From assembly GCA_029448655.1 (NCBI GenBank), contig JACCLO010000009.1, positions 2,728,001-2,792,000 of the forward strand: a stretch of DNA of 64,000 bases, written 5' to 3'. Of the stretch, positions 56,898-64,000 are shown piece by piece. This DNA is from Wolfiporia cocos (lineage: Eukaryota > Basidiomycota > Agaricomycetes > Polyporales > Phaeolaceae). Within the stretch, counting starts at the first letter, position 1; each line of letters starts with the position of its first letter. The position numbers were made by a program, and so were the translations under genes. The notes under the pieces were generated by a model, which worked only from the letters and a program-made list of their open reading frames with translations, made no database searches and had not been told where the DNA came from.

Positions 56898-59476
56898 TCA
56901 ACTGGGAGAGGTGGGGGATCCATTCCGCGCTGCCGAGCTCTGCCCCCCAGCAATGGACTCTGCCAGCTTGATCAGCTCTGGATCCTGTATTGGCACCTTC
57001 GAATCCACCACCTCCTTGATGAGCGACATCGTGCTTTCGATACTCCTCCGACGGGTACTTGGACTCGTCATAGTTGTACCCAGACTCGCCTGGCGGCCAT
57101 GTCCGCGCCTGAATGGGGTAACTGGAGCCATCGACGTCGGCGACGTCGGCGACGCAGGCGTGCTCGGCCCTCGGCTGCTGACTGGCGACGGCGGCACGTC
57201 AGCAGTGCCGCTGACGATTACTTCCTCCAGGGCCGCGGCGACTCCGTTCGCAGGAGGAGGCGCTGCTGGTGCACCCTCGGGGGTAGACGGTGCTGATCCA
57301 AGTAATGCTTGCCCTTCAACCGAGTCAGCGTCAACGAGGTCAGGAGGAAGGCGCTCGTTCTCGATATCTGATTTGCGGCTGTTCGTGGCGTCAGAAACTG
57401 TCAGGAGAGCCTCGGATTGTTCAAGCTACGTACGCATCCTCAAAACCGGATATCGCGTCTTTGATGCCTTCGGCGCCCAATGCCAGCGTGCCGTATGGTA
57501 ATTTGCCGGAGCCAGAAATGCTCTTGAGCTCAGATACCTTTTCGGACTCCTCGCTGTGCGAAGTCAGCGACGTTTGCGCATAACACGTGAACGTGAACCA
57601 TTGCGTACCGAAGGAGTGCGAATACGCGCGACATCCGGCCAACAGCGAGGATCTTGTTTTTGATGACTCTCCGTCGTTCAAGGGATTCTTCTGGCGTCGG
57701 TGCCGGAACAGTAGTGGGCATGACCTCCTCAGTCTCCTCGTCCGAGCTTTCCTCAAGCTCCTCTTTCGTACAGCAATTCAACAATGCGAGCAACATGTCG
57801 GTGACTACGCGGAACGTTACCCATCGTCAACAGGTGCTACTTGTCACAGTGTGCGGTGACTCACTTTTCTCGCCAACGAACGGCAGACTCCAGGTGAATG
57901 CATCCATGAAATTGGGCAGCCAGTACGGGTGAGGAGTTGCGTTGAATTGACGGATGTTGAGCACGTTACTCTCGTATTTAAGGATAGCAGCCTTATTGTT
58001 ATAAACATCAAGGTAGTTGGGAGCGGAGAAAAGGGTCATGACCGAGGGGAAACCTGTCGTTCTCGTCTTGCGGTACATACGATACCTGCATGTGATCGTT
58101 AGCACGAAGAACGAACGACGCATCAATGCTTCCATACCCAGCGTCTTGCGCCTCGTGTGCGCGGATGATCGAGAGTAACTTGTTGCGTTCGAGGAACTGA
58201 CACGCTGCCTGATATCTATTGTCGAAGGCGTTCTGTGATTCTCTGACCCTCGATATAGAGAAATGTGGAGCATGCGTACGTGAAAAAGTATGAGCAGCCT
58301 CGGACGTGGTTGTGCACGAAACTCTCGCTGATCTTCTCCTGACCAAAGTCTTCAACAGGGTCGGACCACAAAATGTCGCACATGAGGCCTTGTGTCGGTG
58401 GCTCGCGGAAACGATCGATCTGGAATGACGCAAAGCAGCATCAGTCCACCATTGCTGAGATGAACTGAATAAACTGACGCTGCGAATGTCGTCCAGGGTT
58501 TGCAGCTCTGGCGAGAGACCACCGTGAATGCAAAAGAACTGCTTGTTCATAATTGCAGCCAACGGTAGCGCGCAGAAGGACTGCATGCAAGCCTCGTACA
58601 ACTGTTCGGAGTACTTGCGCTTGCCTAAGGAGAGGCGGTGTTAGTCAAAAAGGTCAAGAAAATAAGCGAGACGCGTACATTCTAATTTGAATGTAAAGTA
58701 GTCGGTCAAATGGCGGCACTCATGGTTTCCTCGCAAGAGGAACAGGGTATCGGGGTACCAGATTTTCAAGGACAAGAGATATAATACACACTGGCAGCAG
58801 TGATTGAGTTCTCGGGATGTAAAGAGAACGCATTCAGATCGTACCTCAATGCTGAAATAACCTCTGTCGACATAATCGCCTAGGAAGAGATATCGTGTAT
58901 TCGCCGGGCTGCCCCCGATCTCGAACAACTTCATCAAGTCATACTAGGCAAAGTCAGCACGTAGATTTGAAGCGTACATACGGACAACTCACATATTGCC
59001 CATGAATGTCTCCGCAAACTTCGTAAACACGGCAGTGAGTCGCCACCGCGCATCAAGCCCACGCGAGTACGTACCAGTCACCGGAGCATCGACATACAGC
59101 AGGTTCGGCTCCGCACGAAGCAGCTCTGTGCCCTTCTCCAGGATGTACATGGCGTGCTCTTCTGAGAGCCGGCCCTCACGGTAAAAGTGGTTCTTGAGAA
59201 ACGCGACGTCTGGTTTGGTTGGGTCATCGCGGGAGAAGAACTGAGCATCGGTGGGCAGCGACATCGCAGGAGCTTGCACCTGAAGATACAATACATGTTC
59301 GCACACTGTGCTCGACGCCAGATGCATCGTCGACGCACCTCTTTCACGACACGCTCCTGCGTGCTGATGGTGAATCCATTGTCGAGCTGGTGCTGTGTAA
59401 AGTCGATTTCCGGAACTTGCGCCTTGTGTTCAATCTGTACGATAGCCCTCTCAATCTGCCCTCGTGTACCGCTCAT
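56898..59476 (-). CDS. CNA1: Calcineurin A, catalytic subunit (PP2B)
   Basis: Ca2+/calmodulin-dependent Ser/Thr phosphatase acting with calcineurin B. Twelve exons (59476-59339, 59279-59075, 59018-58993, 58943-58845, 58790-58679, 58624-58479, 58419-58280, 58215-58138, 58085-57865, 57804-57609, 57553-57434, 57378-56898) give 653 aa. Metallophosphatase motifs are complete: [40 protein letters not shown], and [12 protein letters not shown] with [16 protein letters not shown]. The calcineurin B-binding helix and the calmodulin-binding segment ([20 protein letters not shown]) follow the catalytic core, then [13 protein letters not shown] in the autoinhibitory region and a Ser/Pro-rich tail with [19 protein letters not shown], a likely phosphorylation target. 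Exon 3 is 26 nt. The start [20 protein letters not shown] fits other fungal homologues. Confidence 0.95.
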
Positions 59477-59776
59477 GGTATGGGAAGTAGTGGTCTACGG
59501 TCGAGGAGGAGTAAGACAAGAAGGGAGGTGGCGATGGGACAGAGCGAATCCCGGAAGTTACTTTGGCGATCATGTCGGGCTTTAAATCCAGGTAACCAGG
59601 CGTCGACCCGGTACCTTTCGGGGATTGAAATATGTGTAGCAGCCAGCTTGTTACCGGCGGCCTGAACCTATATAATGCAAGCGTACGGCACCTATTGCAC
59701 CTCGCATAACGATGGCACAGGGGTGCACTACCCGCATGGGATTATGGAAATGCACAGTGTCATTGATGAATAACAT

Positions 59777-60934
59777 TCATGAACCGAAATACATGGGCAG
59801 AACATGCACCGCCACGTTGAATCCAAGCAAGGAAACAATGTAGCCCGTGAAGAGTGGGAGGAGTGGTGCCAGGAGCAGTTCGGTTCGTACAAGAAATGGC
59901 AGTGCTGTAACAAAACCGAGCATCAATGAGGTGTGTTTGATCAAAAAAGGTAGCACTCACCATTGAGCCCGAGGTAGACACCATAAATGTACTGCGCGAA
60001 GCTGCAACGCAAGTTCGGCATCACAACGGAAACGCTTTCGGTGAGCGCAGAATGGTACTCACGCCGCCAGATAGAGTGTATTGGATACAAATAAGCATAC
60101 CCAATTGCTTCTGAGGACAATAGGGACAAGGAACAGCTGCGCGAGGTATAGCGTCAAGTAAAACGGGAAGAACGCGTTTGTATGCACATCGAAGGCATAG
60201 GCCCACTCGACCACAGAATCGGTTGGTGCGGAGTGTGATGGCGGAGACAGTAGCATCTTATTCGAGAAGAACCTACAAAGGAGGGTTGCAATTATCTCAC
60301 CGTGAATGCGTAGCCTAGTAGCCTGTGACTTACCACAGTAATGTCGCCACGATGATACCGACGAGAAGGTAGTCTCGGAAAACCATCAGGAGAGCCAGTT
60401 GGATGGCTTTCAAAAGTGAGTATGAATACACTACCGACCAGGCAATCGCGGATACTGTTGCGGGATTACTGAGAGGACCCCTCATGTACGACTGCCTACA
60501 TACCACAGAGACACCCAGCGATGAGGATGAGAATAGCAGGGTCATCTCTTGCCCAGGTGTTCTTTGTTTCTGCCAACTTTGTGAGATGAGAGATCTTCCT
60601 GATATTGGCAGGGGAGCATCCTACGCTTGTGAAAGTAGACGTTCCGGTAGCTATTCTCTTCGCTCAGCACAAGCCAATCGTGCAAAGTTACAGAAGACTC
60701 ACACTCTCTTCGGTGACAAGCACAGGTATGTCAGCTGCCAAGCAGCCAACTCAAAGTCCTACTTCCCTCCCGTCATTACAGCATGATATCTGTCGAATAC
60801 AGAGGGCATACCATCTGCTGGAAGCGCAGGAGTCGTTTAAAGATCACCGGGACGCGAGTAGAAATTGCAGACGAGCGTGGCGCAGGGTTGCCATGATATG
60901 CAATAGTAGGAGAGCTTAGCGGAAGAACAGACAT
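59777..60934 (-). CDS. UNC-50/Gmh1 family Golgi membrane protein
   Basis: Multi-spanning membrane protein of the Golgi; UNC-50 family members bind RNA or Arf-GEF partners and support receptor trafficking. Eight exons (60934-60812, 60758-60703, 60650-60625, 60569-60504, 60454-60334, 60272-60063, 60001-59961, 59904-59777) give 256 aa, the family size. Signature: FKRLLRFQQMDFELAAWQL, TYLCLSPKRVYRNVYFHKQT, KNTWARDDPAILILIAGCLC. Hydrophobic spans follow (LLVGIIVATLLW, FYLTLYLAQLFLVPIVL, LLLAPLLPLFTGYIVSLLG) and the protein ends VAVHVLPMYFGS. The 26- and 41-nt exons are supported by phase and by family motifs crossing them. The gene shares a 246-bp promoter with the WW-domain gene. Confidence 0.93.
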
Positions 60935-61180
60935 AATGAGCTACTGCTGGCGAGGTCGGTCGCGCTGCCCTGCAGGCTGAGACCATGTAATACCTTGAAG
61001 CACTTCAGTTTCGGTCGGGTGAATGGCAAGCGCTCATGTAACTGGGCGTTGGCACGTGATCGCTCTGAGTTTGAAGAAACAAAGTCGGAGCCACGGCATT
61101 ATCCGTGCGTAGCGCATCTGCCAAGTCTGCTGTTGAGCACAACCTTCACCCCACAACATCAACCTGGCTCACAAACGACA
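60935..61180. promoter_or_regulatory. Shared divergent promoter with a CACGTG site
   Basis: The 246 bp between the UNC-50 start and the WW-protein start must drive both genes. CACGTG at 61053-61058 is the palindromic E-box bound by bHLH factors of the Cbf1/Pho4/USF type. Whether it is used is unknown. Confidence 0.45.
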
Positions 61181-64000
61181 ATGGAAGAAGACACTGAAGT
61201 GCTTGACTGGGGACACGACGATGACGAGCAGGCAAGGGCGCCTACAGAGAGTCGCGACAATTGGCGCGACCCGGACGATGCAGAGGACGCAGTTTCGCTC
61301 GGTGGCGACGAAGACGACATGCAGGACTACTATGCCTACGATGTAGCAGACCAGGACGCGACAAAGGTCCAGGCAGCCTCCTCGAAGCCTTCATCGTCAC
61401 AGCAGCAGAGTGCGTCTCAGAGCAAACGCGAGGTCCAGCGCGAGCCCCCCGCCACTCAGAAACCGGCATCACAGACACAGAGCTCGAGTTCTCCTCCCAT
61501 TTCACGCACCCACTCTGTTGGAAAACTGACTCATGCTCTTCCACCGAAACCGGTTGTCTCTCTTGCCCCGATTGCTCACCCGCTGCCTGCACAGGCTAGC
61601 ACTCTTGCTAGCTCTATGGTCCAGCGCGAACGAAGGCCAAATGGACATGGCAAACCAATCTCTTCTGGTGATGCGCTCCCTCCAGATTGGGAGATGCGCC
61701 AACCTAGAAGTGGTGGACATGACCACTATTACTATAACGTCAAAACTCACGAGTCGACTTGGAATCGGCCTGCTCCGGTGAGCTCTAGATCGTCTCCGTC
61801 GAAAGAGAGAGAAAGAGGAGGCGTGCACGGCAGAGATGAGAGGTCTCCAGCTCGCACGTCTCTTGACGTAAAGAGGCGGTCCAGCTCATCTGAAAGACTC
61901 GCCACATCTCAATCTAGCCGCAAGGACTCTAAACGTAGAGCTTCGCCCTCAGGGCCGCTCTCCTACCAGGATCGCCACTACCGCCCGAATCAAGCGGACG
62001 CAGCAGCAGGCACTGAAATAAGCGAGCGACAGGACGATTATGACGTTCAGCCACACGCGGAGGGACACTATACGCACACCCGTCCCTCTTCACCCAGGCC
62101 CATTGCCGATCATCGCCGCTCACGCTCCTTTTCGCCTTCTCCGCGGCGGGATTTCCAGACTCAGGACCGAGCGGCCCGGAACCATAAAGATCTAAGTCCG
62201 CCTAAGCAGGAGCATGGTATGTGGAGAGAAGCACCGCGCGATGTCCGTAACATTCCGCCACCGCGTCTGGGGGGCCCATCTGAACGCAACTGGGGTGCGT
62301 CTCGTGCCTCTGATGCACCAGAGCCTATGTCAAGCCATGTCCACGACGAGCGCGGCCGCGGCCGCCAGCGCGTGGGCATTGACCCATCTGGTTCTCAGTA
62401 TGCGCCCATGTCTCGAGAGCAAACCTCACGCCACAGTCCTGCTGAGTGGCCGGCTCCAAGTACGTTATCACCATCATCACCTATGTCTCCTACCCGGCGT
62501 TCGTACTCCTCTCGAGGCGGAGGACGAGTCGTTCCATGTCTGTCTCGAGAAGCCTTTGGAGTCGAGGCTCGCATTCTTCCATCATTTCTGTCCGGCCTCT
62601 TCTCGTATTCGACACAAGGACGCTCATCATGGACCCCTCTTTTGACCCCTTCTCTCTATTCCCTTTTAAATATCTTCCCCTCGTCCTCTTTGTTTGTTTC
62701 GTGTTGCAGGGCACAGGTCACCTTCACCTCACATTCCCGGTCCATCCGGACCGCTCCCTCGTCGATTCTCACAAGGTTCACATGAGAATGCGCAAATTCT
62801 GGTGCCTTTTTCGGCGTCGACACAGCACAGGCCAAGAACGCGGTTTGACCAACCGGACACTACCGTGATGCCGCCGCGTCCGCAGGCGCCACAGCGCCGC
62901 TTCAGCGAGTATCCACCGGCTGATTCTGTTCCTCAGCGCAGAGGGCGCGAGTATGAAAATAGCGAATCCCTCCCGGAACTCGAGCCAAAGCGTAGGCGTG
63001 TTGACGATCGCGTTGGTGAACATCCCCGTCGGTCAGCCTTCCCGGAGCCTTCCGTAAGTTCGCTGCCCGAGCGGCCGCCAGCGATCGCATCTTCTGTCAT
63101 ACAGAACGATCAGTCACGTACGTTCTATGTTCCTTCGACGGCGCGGTTCCTCACGTCCATTGTCGACCGTGCCTCCCGATATCTCGTCTTGCTTAGGTTC
63201 ACGAGGGCGTAAACCGCTTCCCCCACAATACACACAATATCGTGAAGTGACTGCACGGCCTCAAGACCAGCTGTCGCGCTCTCCAAATGCCGACTCGAAT
63301 CGCTCAGGATATGCAGAATCTCCTCGGCACATGCACGAGAGTGCATCGAGCAGGATTTCTGACGTACCGACGGACTCTCCAGCGTTCCCGCATCGTCATC
63401 CGCGCTCTCAAACACTAGGAGAACCGAGGTTCGACTTACCAATGCGTGGATCTATGCCGTCTCGGGGAACCGTGCCCATTCGGCAGACCAGTCGATTTGA
63501 CAATCCATCTACTAGTTCTGCTCGTGATTATCCTGCGCATTCGGAGAGGGATGTCTTGTCGCACATGAATCGGGATCCTATGGAAGTTGACCAATCGATG
63601 CGAGTCACCGCGCCTCGACTGGACGAGGGGCCTCGCCGAACATCAGGCATGTACGCTGACCGCTTAGACATGCAGATGGACATGCCGCCGCGTGGTCCGC
63701 GCGCTATGGCTGGAAAGGCCAATGTGCCGCCGCCGTATACACCTCCTGCAACCTCACCAACTATGTCTCCTAGCACATCGTACAGCAACTTGCGACCTAT
63801 GCACCCTCAGGAGTCTCTGCCTCCCAGGAACAGGAATAGATTGAACAATGAGGGATGGGGAGGAGATCGCCGTGACCGCATGGATGTGCCGCCAATAGGC
63901 GCAAACTACGGCGGCATGCAGTCTAATTATCCGCCGCGCAGATACGACAGCGGTAGAGGTGCGCCATATGAACGCCCATCCGACAGATTCGACCCGCGGG
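61181..64000 (+). CDS. WW-domain protein, Ser/Arg/Pro-rich, partial
   Basis: Starts MEEDTEVLDWGHDDDEQ and runs past the right edge, so it is 3'-truncated here. An acidic N terminus is followed by a Ser/Gln-rich stretch and one WW domain, LPPDWEMRQPRSGGHDHYYY and NVKTHESTWNRP, with both Trp residues, which binds Pro-rich peptides. The remainder is disordered and rich in RS, SP and PR dipeptides (e.g. RRSRSFSPSPRR), as in splicing-associated proteins. I infer an intron from about 62536 to 62709 (pyrimidine-rich, ending TTGCAG) and one from 63121 to 63198 (GTACGT...TTAG); after the second the frame QYTQYREVTARPQ continues open to the end. Function is inferred as mRNA processing or transcription; other WW proteins remain possible. 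Confidence 0.75.

Overview
The window is nuclear DNA of a filamentous basidiomycete, most likely a polypore-type agaricomycete. The reasons are genes cut by many 45-60 nt GT-AG introns (up to 13 exons), a split tRNA gene, a SIN3 / calcineurin / UNC-50 gene complement, and the family make-up (NmrA-like, F-box, aldo/keto reductase paralogues). Coordinates of spliced genes below are outer limits; exons were traced by hand and the summed exon length is divisible by three wherever an aa length is given.

Layout. 2.8-7.7 kb: two minus-strand genes, an adenosine deaminase of the ADGF type (540 aa, 13 exons) and a C2H2/RING zinc-finger protein. 9.0-11.5 kb: an aldo/keto reductase (AKR) copy with a broken start and a truncated AKR relic. 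11.9-14.3 kb: a CAAGTGA-motif array next to a fold-back transposon (8-bp target duplication) that carries a second transposon nested in one arm. 16.9-24.6 kb: a strongly GC-rich domain with one gene, a long-loop bHLH factor (703 aa). 28.3-31.0 kb: an inverted second copy of the 9.0-11.5 kb AKR block, here with an intact gene (337 aa). 32.0-35.7 kb: a third AKR (336 aa) and a glycerophosphodiester phosphodiesterase (311 aa). 35.9-38.6 kb: gene debris, namely an AKR tail, a GT2 glycosyltransferase fragment and a frameshifted NUG1/nucleostemin GTPase. 39.4-40.7 kb: an NmrA-like dinucleotide-binding protein (371 aa). 41.6-44.1 kb: another AKR relic and a candidate element with CACTTG repeats. 44.5-45.7 kb: an F-box gene split by one TAA.

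46.3-64.0 kb is compact and conserved: an uncharacterised 791-aa protein head-to-head with SIN3 (1299 aa), an eIF4E/4EHP-like protein (466 aa), tRNA-Ala(AGC) with an 11-nt intron, calcineurin A (653 aa), an UNC-50/Gmh1 protein (256 aa), and a WW-domain protein running off the right edge.

The window therefore joins two housekeeping blocks (2.8-7.7 and 46-64 kb) across about 38 kb of accessory DNA shaped by inverted duplication, transposon insertion and gene decay. The AKR family dominates that stretch: three full-length genes with the same eight-exon plan plus at least four relics. The strongest structural observations are the nested transposons, where the sister arm preserves the pre-insertion sequence, and the AKR inverted duplication. 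I saw no clear new multi-gene system; the least explained items are the CAAGTGA/CACTTG arrays, the 791-aa orphan protein and a cysteine-rich open frame near 27.8 kb.
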